Made by a program: the position numbers and the translations under genes
Assembly: GCF_002732165.1 (NCBI RefSeq)
Contig: NZ_MRZO01000004.1
Span: forward strand, 124,001-188,000
Source of the DNA: Staphylococcus xylosus
Lineage (GTDB): Bacteria > Bacillota > Bacilli > Staphylococcales > Staphylococcaceae
Direction of reading: 5' to 3'
DNA: 64,000 nucleotides
Notes under the pieces: generated by a model
What the model saw: only the letters and a program-made list of their open reading frames with translations
What the model was told of the DNA's origin: nothing
Database searches by the model: none
Part shown: positions 1-8,045 of the stretch, piece by piece
Layout of the letters: the number at the start of each line of letters is the position of its first letter
How positions within the stretch are numbered: position 1 is the stretch's first letter

Positions 1-888
1 ATTTATCGTAATATTATTAAAATTCAACAGTATAGAGAATATGTAAAGTTTGGAATTGATATTACGCATTTATTCAATAATCCTGAATGTTTTAAATTGA
101 TGGAGAAGCAGATGAAACGTATAGGGTTTGATTATTTCTTTATAGATAATCATAAATTGACATCTCCCTATTTGAGCGAAGATCATGAAGACTTGCTTAC
201 AAAACAAGTGTTTAAGTTTAGTAATATTAAAAAGATTATGAACGATATGGAATTAGAAGAAAGAGCATATTTTCTTTTAAATGTTCATAATAATTACTTA
301 TTGAATGACGATAATATGGAGATTATTGAAAGTCCCCCATTACTTATGGGCATGTTCAAACAGATGCGTGAATATTTTACAGGAGTGGGGATAGATTTAT
401 TCCAGCAACAAGGTGAGAAAATTGCATTATATTTATATGATCAAAAAGGATTCCGCTCCGTTCTAGGTAATATGTATGAAAGAATAATGGAGAAAATGAG
501 ATATGAAGTGAAAGATTTTGAATACTATACAATTGTGAATCAACCAGAGAAAATTTCAATTTTTGTAAATGATTGGCGTATAGTGGAAAGTGAAACTGCA
601 GAGAGCGAACCGCAAAATATACAAATACATTTAAATTTTAAAGATAAGGCTATGAGATGTCCTTATATAATTTTTTATGAAAAAATAAATAGCACATTTG
701 GAAATATAAATGGTATTATTCCGCCAGCTTTAAGAATTGAGCATACGTGGTCAGATGAATTGATTAGTAAAATCGATGACTATAATAAACCGCATTTTAG
801 TGTTATGCAACATGATTTTAAAGAAGCGCATTTGACCATTGATTTAAATTATAATACGGTTCACATTATTGATATTTATAAAAAATAA
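1..888 (+). CDS. rbf: C-terminal part of a large AraC-type regulator, probably Rbf (partial)
   Basis: The frame is open from base 1, so only the last 295 residues are present and the start lies upstream of the window. Nothing in this part is a helix-turn-helix; the text has the mixed alpha/beta look of the large non-DNA-binding region of staphylococcal AraC proteins of about 700 residues, in which the AraC DNA-binding domain is N-terminal. The assignment to Rbf (regulator of biofilm formation) rests mainly on its position directly upstream of sarX, the arrangement known in S. aureus, where Rbf is reported to act through SarX. No terminator separates it from sarX. It could instead be another long AraC protein such as an Rsp relative. 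Confidence 0.6.
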   Translation: MYRNIIKIQQYREYVKFGIDITHLFNNPECFKLMEKQMKRIGFDYFFIDNHKLTSPYLSEDHEDLLTKQVFKFSNIKKIMNDMELEERAYFLLNVHNNYLLNDDNMEIIESPPLLMGMFKQMREYFTGVGIDLFQQQGEKIALYLYDQKGFRSVLGNMYERIMEKMRYEVKDFEYYTIVNQPEKISIFVNDWRIVESETAESEPQNIQIHLNFKDKAMRCPYIIFYEKINSTFGNINGIIPPALRIEHTWSDELISKIDDYNKPHFSVMQHDFKEAHLTIDLNYNTVHIIDIYKK

Positions 889-956
889 AAAAATTTTATA
901 GTTCACCTCTTTTAAAATTATGCGTAGCAAAATACAATTTATCGTTATTCGTAATT

Positions 957-984
957 TTGACAAATCTATAATTATAATTAATAA
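957..984 (+). promoter_or_regulatory. Possible sarX promoter
   Basis: TTGACA (957-962) is followed after 16 bases by TAATAA (979-984), 69 bases before the chosen sarX start. The -35 box is perfect and the -10 is weak; the area is so AT-rich that other -10 choices exist. Confidence 0.3.
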
Positions 985-1052
985 GGACATAGACTTGTAA
1001 TTTATGGATAATTGTATTGTATTGTTTACTAGCATTTGGAGGTGTGACAACA

Positions 1053-1409
1053 GTGAATAAAGACAAAAAAGAGCAATTTTTAAATATTTACAAAAAATAT
1101 AAAAGTTTAATGCACTACATTGAATCAAACTACAAATTGACTATGAATGACGTTGCAATTTTAGAATTGATAGAACAAAATTGTAGTGAAAATAATATGT
1201 TAATGCAGCCATTTCTAAAAATTGCAACTACTGAACTTGAGTTAAGTAGAACTAAGGTGCTTGCATCGATTCGTAGATTGATTGATCAGGATAGAGTGAG
1301 CAAAATACGTTCAACTGAAGATGAGCGTAAAGTATATTTATTTATGAATAATGACAATGCACAAAACTATAAAATTTTATTAGATGATATTGAAGGATAT
1401 GTTAAGTAA
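1053..1409 (+). CDS. sarX: SarX, SarA-family winged-helix regulator
   Basis: A 118-residue single-domain SarA-family DNA-binding protein. The diagnostic stretch is in the second half: SRTKVLASIRRLIDQ followed by DERKVYLFMNNDD-like residues, the recognition helix and wing of Sar proteins. Length agrees with S. aureus SarX (about 119 residues). I chose the GTG at 1053 because GGAGGTG lies 8 bases upstream; the longer reading from 1017 has no ribosome site. In S. aureus SarX is an MgrA-controlled regulator linked to agr and to icaADBC/biofilm; mgrA itself lies 20 kb downstream here. The gene has its own terminator at 1450-1494. Confidence in the family is very high, in the SarX identity high because of the neighbours. 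Confidence 0.88.
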   Translation: MNKDKKEQFLNIYKKYKSLMHYIESNYKLTMNDVAILELIEQNCSENNMLMQPFLKIATTELELSRTKVLASIRRLIDQDRVSKIRSTEDERKVYLFMNNDNAQNYKILLDDIEGYVK

Positions 1410-1449
1410 ATAATAGTGTACTTTAATAGGCTAAATAAATAATAAAATA

Positions 1450-1494
1450 AAAACTACAGGTATTTACTTTATATGGTAAGTATCTGTAGTTTTT
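1450..1494 (+). terminator. Terminator of sarX
   Basis: An 18-bp stem with two G-U pairs (arms 1450-1467 and 1477-1494), 10-base loop, followed by a T-rich tract. Confidence 0.8.
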
Positions 1495-1610
1495 GTAGTT
1501 TGAAGAGGACTTGGATTCAACTGATGTGCGTAAATCTATATTCTAAAGCAAAAATATTGTATAATATATCATATTAATAAATGTAGTAATCGAGAAAGCG
1601 AGATGAAATC

Positions 1611-2327
1611 ATGGGACGTAAGTGGAATAACATTAAAGAAAAAAAGGCCCAAAAAGATAAAAATACAAGTAAAATTTATGCGAAGTTTGGTAAAGAAATA
1701 TATGTAGCAGCTAAATCAGGTGAACCTGATCCGCATGCCAATCAAGCTTTACGTTTAACATTAGAGCGTGCCAAAACTTATTCAGTTCCGAACCACATTA
1801 TTGAGAAAGCAATTGAAAAAGCTAAGGGCTCTGGTGAAGAAAGTTATGATGAATTAAGATATGAAGGTTTTGGTCCAAATGGCTCAATGATTATCGTTGA
1901 TGCTTTGACAGACAATGTAAATAGAACGGCTTCAGATGTACGTGCAGCTTTTGGTAAAAATGGAGGGAATATGGGCGTATCAGGATCAGTCGCTTATATG
2001 TTTGAATATACAGCTGTATTTGGTTTTGAAGGCAAATCGGTAGACGATACATTAGAAGCATTAATGGAAAAAGATGTGGATGTCAGAGATGTGATTGATG
2101 AGAATGGCTTAACTATTGTATATGCTGAACCAGACCAATTTGCTCAAGTACAAGATGCGTTAAGAGAAATAGGTATTGATACATTTAAAGTTGCGGAATT
2201 TGAAATGTTACCCCAATCTGATATTGAATTATCAGAAGAAGACCAAAAACAATTTGAAACACTTATTGAAGTATTAGAAGACTTAGATGATGTGCAAAAT
2301 GTATTTCATAACGTGGATTTGAAATAA
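1611..2327 (+). CDS. yebC: YebC/TACO1-family translation or regulatory factor
   Basis: A 238-residue cytoplasmic protein of the YebC/PmpR/TACO1 family, normal length. Recognisable features are the N-terminal [15 protein letters not shown] box, the [10 protein letters not shown] segment near residue 70, and the YEGFGPNG and [16 protein letters not shown] segments of the central domain. Family members were annotated as transcription regulators; more recent work assigns them to the ribosome, where they relieve stalling on difficult peptide sequences. The ATG at 1611 is preceded by a weak purine-rich site. The stop is one base before the ATG of the cupin gene, so the two are almost certainly one transcript ending at 2848-2887. 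A TATAAT lies at 1560-1565 but has no convincing -35. Confidence 0.93.
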   Translation: MGRKWNNIKEKKAQKDKNTSKIYAKFGKEIYVAAKSGEPDPHANQALRLTLERAKTYSVPNHIIEKAIEKAKGSGEESYDELRYEGFGPNGSMIIVDALTDNVNRTASDVRAAFGKNGGNMGVSGSVAYMFEYTAVFGFEGKSVDDTLEALMEKDVDVRDVIDENGLTIVYAEPDQFAQVQDALREIGIDTFKVAEFEMLPQSDIELSEEDQKQFETLIEVLEDLDDVQNVFHNVDLK

Positions 2328-2328
2328 T

Positions 2329-2835
2329 ATGAATCAACATATACAATCTTGGATTTCACAATTACAACTGCAACCACACCCAGAAGGTGGTTATTATAAA
2401 GAAGTAATTAAAGGTACTACAGACAATGCAAGACAAAGAGCGCAGTATTCTAGTATTTATTTCTTATTAACGCATGACAATATTTCACATTTTCATCGTA
2501 TAGATGCAGATGAAATTTGGTATTATCATGATGGTGATTCACTAACGATTCATATGATTCACCCTGATGGTAGATACGAACAAGTATCTTTAGGGAAGAA
2601 TATAGAAGCGGGTGACGTATTACAGTATGTAGTACCTAAAGGAACCATATTCGCATCATCAGTTGAAAGGCAAAATGATTACGCGCTTGTTGGATGTATG
2701 TGTCAACCTGCATTTGAGTTTGAACATTTTGAATTATTGAGCCAAAGTTGGTTGAACGAACAATATCCTAACTTAGAAGATATTAATATGCGTTATGCAT
2801 TATCTTCTGAAGCTATTGAAGCAAACAAACATTAA
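2329..2835 (+). CDS. Cupin_5 (DUF985) family protein
   Basis: A 168-residue cupin of the DUF985/YML079-like group. The N-terminal LQPHPEGGYYKEV motif and the FHRIDADEIWYYHDGDSL stretch are family hallmarks; the His, Asp and Glu residues there are candidates for a metal or small-ligand site, and the ALVGCMCQPAFEFEHFEL segment is the closing part of the barrel. The biochemical function of this family is not established; a sugar-isomerase-like or ligand-binding role has been suggested from structure. It follows yebC with a single base between stop and ATG, so translation is probably coupled. No unusual composition is visible. Confidence 0.85.
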   Translation: MNQHIQSWISQLQLQPHPEGGYYKEVIKGTTDNARQRAQYSSIYFLLTHDNISHFHRIDADEIWYYHDGDSLTIHMIHPDGRYEQVSLGKNIEAGDVLQYVVPKGTIFASSVERQNDYALVGCMCQPAFEFEHFELLSQSWLNEQYPNLEDINMRYALSSEAIEANKH

Positions 2836-2847
2836 ATTCTATAAAAG

Positions 2848-2887
2848 ATTTGAGAGCCCGAGACACAAATGTCTCGGGCTCTCAAAT
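2848..2887. terminator. Bidirectional terminator; GAGACA/TGTCTC palindrome
   Basis: Perfect 17-bp arms (2848-2864 and 2871-2887) with a 6-base loop, between the convergent cupin and MetE-like genes. It contains the GAGACA/TGTCTC core seen in several other hairpins of the window. Confidence 0.88.
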
Positions 2888-2905
2888 CGTTGATGCTACT
2901 GTATG

Positions 2906-4018
2906 TTATTTTGCAGTTCCAAATACTTCTCTTGCGATTTCTACTACATAAGCAAGTTTTTTCCATTGTGCATCTTCCGTAAGTTTATTACCTTCTTCAG
3001 TAGAAGCAAATCCACATTGAGGACTTAAACAAATTTGATCTAAATCCACATATTGTTGGGCTTCTTCAATGCGCTTGAGTATAGCGTTTTTATCCTCAAG
3101 TTCACCAGTTTTTGAAGTGAATAATCCTAATACTGCTGCTGATTTATCTTTTGGGAAATAGCGTAATGGCTCAAAGTCTCCAGAGCGATCATCGTCATAC
3201 TCTAAGAAAAATCCGCCTAAATTTTCCTGGAATAAATAAGGAGCTACTGGTTCGTAACCACCTGAAATTGCCCAAGTAGACTGGTAGTTACCTCGACAAA
3301 CGTGTGTTGTAATAAGTAAATCTTCGGGTAATCCTTGTACTGCTTCATTGACGACGCGTAATGCAAGTTGTCGTGCATTTTCTTTTTCAGCTTCAGAACG
3401 ATCACGTCCACGTGTTTTTTGAGTTCCTGATGTTAGATTTGCCCAATAAACGTCATCTAATTGGATGTAACGCGCACCTAGTTCATAAAATTTTAATAGA
3501 CTATCATGATAGGCTTTGGCAACATCATGTGAATATGCTTCAATATCTGGATATATTGTTTCATTTAAAATGTTTGGATGGAAAAGTTGGTTAGGGCTAG
3601 GAATAGAGACTTTTGATGTCCCTCGGCCGTTTACTTTTTCATGTAAGAATTGGAAATGTTCAAAATGGGGATGGTTAGGGTTAAATGCAACCTTGTCTAC
3701 AATCTTCACATTATGATTTCTAGTTTCGACACCTTCGAATTCTAAACCGTGTTCTGATGTATAGCCTTGAACACCATCTAAGTTCTCTAAGAAGTCGAAA
3801 TGCCACCAACTTCTACGAAATTCTCCATCTGTAATACTATGTAACCCTACTTCTAATTGTTTTTCGATAATATGTTCAATTTCTTCATCTTCAATAGCTT
3901 TTAGTGTTTGTGCGTCTATTACTTTATTTTTATAGTCTTGTCGTGCTTCTTTTAAGCGATCTGGTCGTAATAAACTACCAACATGATCTGCTCTAAATGG
4001 TCTATGGATAACTGTCAT
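2906..4018 (-). CDS. Cobalamin-independent methionine synthase-like protein (YxjG/YxjH type)
   Basis: A 370-residue protein matching the C-terminal catalytic half of MetE, as in Bacillus YxjG/YxjH; full-length MetE is about twice as long. It begins with RADHVGSLLRP, typical of this branch. IQLDDVYW, TTHVCRGNYQS and CLSPQCGFAST carry the His and Cys residues expected to hold the catalytic zinc. The likely reaction is methyl transfer to a thiol (homocysteine or a related acceptor), but the lack of the folate-binding N-terminal half leaves the methyl donor open. The start is well supported: AAAGGAG lies just upstream on the minus strand. A good promoter (4064-4092) and a CodY-like box (4041-4055) precede it, which suggests control by amino-acid supply. 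Confidence 0.85.
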   Translation of the reverse strand: MTVIHRPFRADHVGSLLRPDRLKEARQDYKNKVIDAQTLKAIEDEEIEHIIEKQLEVGLHSITDGEFRRSWWHFDFLENLDGVQGYTSEHGLEFEGVETRNHNVKIVDKVAFNPNHPHFEHFQFLHEKVNGRGTSKVSIPSPNQLFHPNILNETIYPDIEAYSHDVAKAYHDSLLKFYELGARYIQLDDVYWANLTSGTQKTRGRDRSEAEKENARQLALRVVNEAVQGLPEDLLITTHVCRGNYQSTWAISGGYEPVAPYLFQENLGGFFLEYDDDRSGDFEPLRYFPKDKSAAVLGLFTSKTGELEDKNAILKRIEEAQQYVDLDQICLSPQCGFASTEEGNKLTEDAQWKKLAYVVEIAREVFGTAK

Positions 4019-4040
4019 GGTAAGGCTCCTTTATTTATGG

Positions 4041-4055
4041 AATTTTCTGAAAAAT
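4041..4055 (-). promoter_or_regulatory. CodY-like box before the MetE-like gene
   Basis: AATTTTCTGAAAAAT matches the CodY consensus AATTTTCWGAAAATT at 14 of 15 positions. It lies between the -10 box and the start codon, a place where bound CodY would block transcription. Confidence 0.65.
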
Positions 4056-4063
4056 ATAGATAA

Positions 4064-4092
4064 AATTTAACAGACTTCTGGGGAATTGTCAA
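4064..4092 (-). promoter_or_regulatory. Sigma-A promoter of the MetE-like gene
   Basis: On the minus strand TTGACA (4092-4087), a 17-base spacer and TAAATT (4069-4064). Confidence 0.65.
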
Positions 4093-4228
4093 TTTCGCTT
4101 TTACACTATGAAATATAGTACAATAATACTAATCAAATTTTGAAGGTAAAAATAAAAGACATCGATATAATTCATGAGATGACATGGGAGAAACAGTTTT
4201 ATATAATAATGACAAGGAGTTGGTGACA

Positions 4229-4909
4229 GTGAAAGTAAAATATATTGATAAGCGTCACTGGCGTCGCATCATTGATAGAGAATACACAGAGGTCAAAGTG
4301 AACAATAATAAGTTTAAAGGTATTATTGGTTTAGTCACTATGAAAAAAGTTCGTGAGCCATTAGAGGTATCAGTTGTTGGACAAAACATTATTGTTGCTG
4401 ATGACAACTATCAATGGTTACAAATCTTACCTGAGAAAAAACGTTATAGTATTACAGTGATGTTAGATGACAAGGGCAACCCATTAGAATATTATTTTGA
4501 TATCAATTTAAAGAATGTTACACAGAAAGGAAATGCACGTACGATTGATTTGTGTTTAGATGTGCTTGTATTACCAAATGGGTCTTATGAACTTGTTGAT
4601 GAAGATGATTTACAACGTGCATTAGATACAGGACAAATTTCTAAGAAACAATATCATGAAGCATATGTAATCGCGCATCAGCTCATGATAAAAATCGATG
4701 CTGATTTTCCAACTATGCAAGACAAAATTATGTATTGTTATCATAAAATTAAACAGAAAGCAAAGGGACAGAATCATAGTAAACATAAGCCGAAAGGGCA
4801 CAAACACAATACTCATAAATCCAAACAACACCCAAATGATAAACATCATAGACATACTTCTACGCATAAATCAGAGCAACAAAAGTCTTCAAATCATGAA
4901 AAGAGCTAA
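4229..4909 (+). CDS. DUF402-family protein with a His/Lys-rich tail
   Basis: The first about 180 residues form a DUF402 domain: a beta-rich part, then a YYFDINLKNV stretch and the LCLDVLVLPNGSYELVDEDD segment whose acidic residues bind divalent metal in family members, ending with the ALDTGQISKKQYHEA helix. Relatives such as Bacillus NtdP hydrolyse nucleoside tri/diphosphates; Thr and metal dependence cannot be judged here. The last about 45 residues are unusual, made mostly of His, Lys, Ser, Asn and Gln. I prefer the GTG at 4229, which has AAGGAG 9 bases upstream; an in-frame ATG at 4184 has no ribosome site. It is a single-gene unit, divergent from the MetE-like gene. Confidence 0.75.
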   Translation: MKVKYIDKRHWRRIIDREYTEVKVNNNKFKGIIGLVTMKKVREPLEVSVVGQNIIVADDNYQWLQILPEKKRYSITVMLDDKGNPLEYYFDINLKNVTQKGNARTIDLCLDVLVLPNGSYELVDEDDLQRALDTGQISKKQYHEAYVIAHQLMIKIDADFPTMQDKIMYCYHKIKQKAKGQNHSKHKPKGHKHNTHKSKQHPNDKHHRHTSTHKSEQQKSSNHEKS

Positions 4910-5130
4910 CCTATATGGTATGTATTTGAATCGCAGTTAGTATGAAATGTTAAACGATACGAACTACCGAAATTCAGGTATTGAAAAGGCATATAAGTAT
5001 ATAAATAAACGTGTTATAGTAAATATTGCATGTATAACAAAAAACTTAGAATTACATGTAATCTACACAAATAAAAATGAGAGTTATTATACGATAATTA
5101 ACAGTGGCTTATAAAAATAGGGGGATAATT

Positions 5131-5985
5131 ATGAAGATTGACGATTATCGCTTGTTAACTACTTTGGATGAAACAAAAACACTGAGAAAAGCAGCTGAAA
5201 TTCTCTATATTTCACAACCTGCAGTTACGCAAAGGCTTAAAGCGATTGAAAATGCTTTTGGCGTCAACGTTTTTATCCGAACTAAGAAACAATTGATTAC
5301 GACGACGGAAGGTACAATGATAATTGAACACGCTAGAGAAATGCTCAATAGAGAGCGTTTGTTTTTAGATAAAATGCAAGCGCATATTGGTGAAGTCAAT
5401 GGAACCATATCTATCGGTTGTTCATCTTTAATTGGCCAAACATTGTTACCTGAAGTATTAAATTTATATACAAGACAATTTCCTAATGTAGAAATTCAAG
5501 TTCAAGTTGGTTCAAGCGAACAAATTAAAGCGAATCATAGAGATTATCATGTCATGATTATCCGTGGTAATAAGATTATGAATTTAAGTAATACACACCT
5601 TTTTAATGACGAGCACTACTTCATTTATCCTAAAAATAGGAATGATGAACTTGAAACAATGCCTTTTATCGAATTCCAAGCAGACCCAATTTATATTAAT
5701 CAAATAAAAGAATGGTATGGAAGTCAAATTGGCCAAGATTACCACGCAATGATTACAGTAGATCAAGTGGCAACTTGTAAAGAAATGTTATTAAATGGTG
5801 TTGGTGTAACAATATTACCAGAGATTATGATGAAACATATAGATCGCGAATTATTCGAATTCAAACGCGTGGATATCGATAATAAATCGCTCATACGTTC
5901 TACGTTTTTAAGCTACGATTCAAGTATGACACAGTTGCCCCAGGTAGAGTCATTTATAAATCTAATGATGGAATATGTTGAGTAA
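5131..5985 (+). CDS. LysR-family transcription regulator
   Basis: A 284-residue LysR protein. The winged helix occupies residues 1-60 (TLRKAAEILYISQPAVTQRL is the helix-turn-helix), followed by a linker helix and a substrate-binding domain from about residue 87 (GTISIGCSSLIGQTLLPEVL). The ATG at 5131 follows AGGGGGAT; the longer frame from 5104 lacks a site. The MFS transporter 100 bases downstream on the same strand, with no terminator between, is the natural candidate target or partner; regulators of this type commonly control an adjacent efflux gene. A perfect 12-bp palindrome (ATTACATGTAAT, 5051-5062) lies 69 bases upstream of the start and could be its own operator. The effector is not predictable. 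Confidence 0.88.
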   Translation: MKIDDYRLLTTLDETKTLRKAAEILYISQPAVTQRLKAIENAFGVNVFIRTKKQLITTTEGTMIIEHAREMLNRERLFLDKMQAHIGEVNGTISIGCSSLIGQTLLPEVLNLYTRQFPNVEIQVQVGSSEQIKANHRDYHVMIIRGNKIMNLSNTHLFNDEHYFIYPKNRNDELETMPFIEFQADPIYINQIKEWYGSQIGQDYHAMITVDQVATCKEMLLNGVGVTILPEIMMKHIDRELFEFKRVDIDNKSLIRSTFLSYDSSMTQLPQVESFINLMMEYVE

Positions 5986-6084
5986 TAAAACAGATACGGA
6001 TTTAATTTAAGGTTTTATTTTATAACATTAAAGTTATTGCACTGACGAAGAAATATATTATTTAAGAGAATAGAGGTTGTCTAC

Positions 6085-7296
6085 ATGTTTAGTGCCTTAT
6101 TACATATTAAAAACTACAAATTATTTGTAGTGAATATGATGCTGTTAGGTATGGGGATAGCAATTACAGTACCTTATTTAGTATTGTTTGCTACAAATGA
6201 TTTAGGCATGACTTCCACACAATATGGATTGTTGTTAGCCTTAGCTGCAATCAGTCAATTTATAATGAATACGATAGTTGCGCGTTTTTCTGATACGCAT
6301 AATATTAATAGAAAATTAATAATAATTGCTGCCTTATTTATGGGGGCAGTTAGTTTTTCAATTTATTTCTATATACATGAAATATGGATTTTTATAGCAA
6401 TGTACGCTATTTTCCAAGGGTGTTTTGCGCCAGCGATGCCACAAATGTATGCATCAGCACGTGAATCAATTAATGCCTCTGCTTCAAGAAATAAAGCTAA
6501 ATTTGCCAATGCAGTTTTGCGTTCCATGTTTTCATTTGGCTTTTTATTTGGTCCTTTAATCGGTGCCTTACTTCTAAATGCTAATGGGTATTCGGGCTTG
6601 TTTGGTGGTACGATTACAATCATTATCTTTACCTTACTATTGCAAGTATTTTTCTTTAAAGATATAAAGACAGAACACACTGTTTCTGATGTAAATCATG
6701 TTGAGGCTACAGCTCCCAACATGCTAAGAGATAAGTCACTATTTATTCCGTTTTTAGCGTTTATTTTGCTACATATAGGGCAATGGATGTATACATTGAA
6801 TATGCCATTATTTGTAACGAAGTACCTTAATGAACCCGAAGGTTTTGTTGGTGGATTAGCAAGTTTATGTGCTGGACTAGAAGTGCCTTTTATGGTCATT
6901 TTAGGTATATTGTCAGCAAAAATGACAACACGTGCCTTACTCATGTTAGGTGGTCTCTTCGGAGGATTGTTTTACTTTAGTATCGGCATGTTCGAAAGTT
7001 TAGCGATGATGTTTGTAGGTCAAGTATTTTTAGCGATATTTTTAGCAATACTACTTGGTTTAGGAATTAGTTACTTTCAAGATATATTACCAGACTTTCC
7101 GGGTTATGCCTCAACGTTATTTGCTAATGCAATGGTTATTGGCCAATTATGTGGTAACTTGTTAGGTGGTATAATGAGTCAATGGGTTGGTTTAGGAAAT
7201 GTTTTCTTTGTTTCTGCAGGATCTATATTTATAGGTATGGTTCTCATTTTCTTTACCAAAGATCAAAAATTTACAGAAGAAAGTATGAGTAATTAA
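6085..7296 (+). CDS. MFS transporter, sugar-efflux (Set)-like
   Basis: A 403-residue major facilitator protein with about 12 hydrophobic helices and a short charged tail. The region SARESINASASRNKAKFANAV after helix 4 and the overall pattern resemble the SET sugar-efflux family, so export of a sugar or a toxic analogue is a reasonable guess; drug efflux is equally possible. It sits in the cytoplasmic membrane. The ATG is preceded by AGAGGTTG. It follows the LysR gene and is followed after two bases by the DUF456 gene, so the last two are translationally close and probably co-transcribed to the terminator at 7799-7871. Confidence 0.82.
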   Translation: MFSALLHIKNYKLFVVNMMLLGMGIAITVPYLVLFATNDLGMTSTQYGLLLALAAISQFIMNTIVARFSDTHNINRKLIIIAALFMGAVSFSIYFYIHEIWIFIAMYAIFQGCFAPAMPQMYASARESINASASRNKAKFANAVLRSMFSFGFLFGPLIGALLLNANGYSGLFGGTITIIIFTLLLQVFFFKDIKTEHTVSDVNHVEATAPNMLRDKSLFIPFLAFILLHIGQWMYTLNMPLFVTKYLNEPEGFVGGLASLCAGLEVPFMVILGILSAKMTTRALLMLGGLFGGLFYFSIGMFESLAMMFVGQVFLAIFLAILLGLGISYFQDILPDFPGYASTLFANAMVIGQLCGNLLGGIMSQWVGLGNVFFVSAGSIFIGMVLIFFTKDQKFTEESMSN

Positions 7297-7298
7297 TA

Positions 7299-7787
7299 AT
7301 GACAATTATTTTATGGTTATGTATTATAGCAGCATTTGTCTTAGCGTTTATAGGTTTAATTAAACCGGTTATTCCATCTGTACTTGTCTTATGGGTTGGT
7401 TTTCTGATTTATCAATTCGGTTTTCACAATGGTAACTTATCATGGGTGTTCTATGTATCTATGATTTTACTTACATTATTTATAATCGTTGCAGATTTTA
7501 TAATGAATCAATATTTTGTTAATAAATTTGGTGGTTCAAAAAAGAGTGAGTATGCAGCGCTTATAGGTGTTATTGTAGGGTGCTTTGTATTTCCACCATT
7601 CGGAATTATCATTATTCCATTTGTGGCGGTATTAATTGTAGAAATGATTCAAGAACCAAATTTTTCAAAAGCTTTAAAAGCAAGTTTTGGCTCGGTTGTG
7701 GCATTTTTAGCAAGTACTATCGCACAAGCGATTATCATGATTATTATGGTAGTATGGTTTTTTGTAGATGCATTACTAATTAATTAA
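7299..7787 (+). CDS. DUF456-family membrane protein
   Basis: A 162-residue integral membrane protein with about five hydrophobic segments rich in Ile, Val and Phe, matching the DUF456 pattern (Gly-rich GVIVGCFVFPPFGIIIIPF and a conserved ADFIMNQYFVNKFGGSKKSEYAA loop near residues 66-88). The function of the family is unknown. It begins two bases after the MFS stop codon, with the ribosome site inside the end of that gene, and ends just before a strong terminator, so it is the last gene of the LysR-MFS unit or of the MFS pair. Confidence 0.8.
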   Translation: MTIILWLCIIAAFVLAFIGLIKPVIPSVLVLWVGFLIYQFGFHNGNLSWVFYVSMILLTLFIIVADFIMNQYFVNKFGGSKKSEYAALIGVIVGCFVFPPFGIIIIPFVAVLIVEMIQEPNFSKALKASFGSVVAFLASTIAQAIIMIIMVVWFFVDALLIN

Positions 7788-7798
7788 AATCATTTTTG

Positions 7799-7871
7799 AG
7801 CTAATAGTTTTATCTTTAGAATAAATTGAGCAATTCATTTAATTCTAAGGTTACTGTTAGCTCTTTTTTTG
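7799..7871 (+). terminator. Terminator after the DUF456 gene
   Basis: GAGCTAA (from 7799) pairs with TTAGCTC (7858-7864), with a longer imperfect inner stem; followed by seven T. Confidence 0.7.
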
Positions 7872-7928
7872 TGAAAAATTGTAACTCGAAAATTAAAATA
7901 GAACGATTAAATATACATATAATTTTAA

Positions 7929-7942
7929 TGAAAGCGCATTAA
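7929..7942. promoter_or_regulatory. CcpA cre-like site
   Basis: TGAAAGCGCATTAA matches the cre consensus TGWAARCGNWWWCA at all but one fixed position. It lies 34 bases upstream of the putative -35 of the MFS gene. Confidence 0.45.
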
Positions 7943-7958
7943 TATAATAAATTAATAA

Positions 7959-8005
7959 AAAATAAAGCAATTGCCTTGTTTTCAGTTGCTTTATTTTAGT
8001 ATAAT
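7959..8005 (+). promoter_or_regulatory. MFS promoter with an inverted repeat centred on the -35
   Basis: TTGTTT (7976-7981), an 18-base spacer and TATAAT (8000-8005) form a promoter. A 15-bp inverted repeat (7959-7973 and 7983-7997, one G-T pair) has the -35 box in its 9-base centre. This geometry suits a dimeric repressor, though the T-rich right arm could also make it a weak terminator. Confidence 0.5.
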
Positions 8006-8045
8006 CACAAACATGTTTAAAAAATGGAATAGGAGGGGAGTCGAA

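Noticed and set aside
844..1128. 94-residue minus-strand ORF over the rbf-sarX junction
   Set aside because: Antisense to two real genes, no ribosome site, amino-acid composition typical of AT-rich shadow frames.
4019..4180. SAM riboswitch or T-box before the MetE-like gene
   Set aside because: The leader is too short and lacks the conserved stems; a CodY-like box is the only clear signal.
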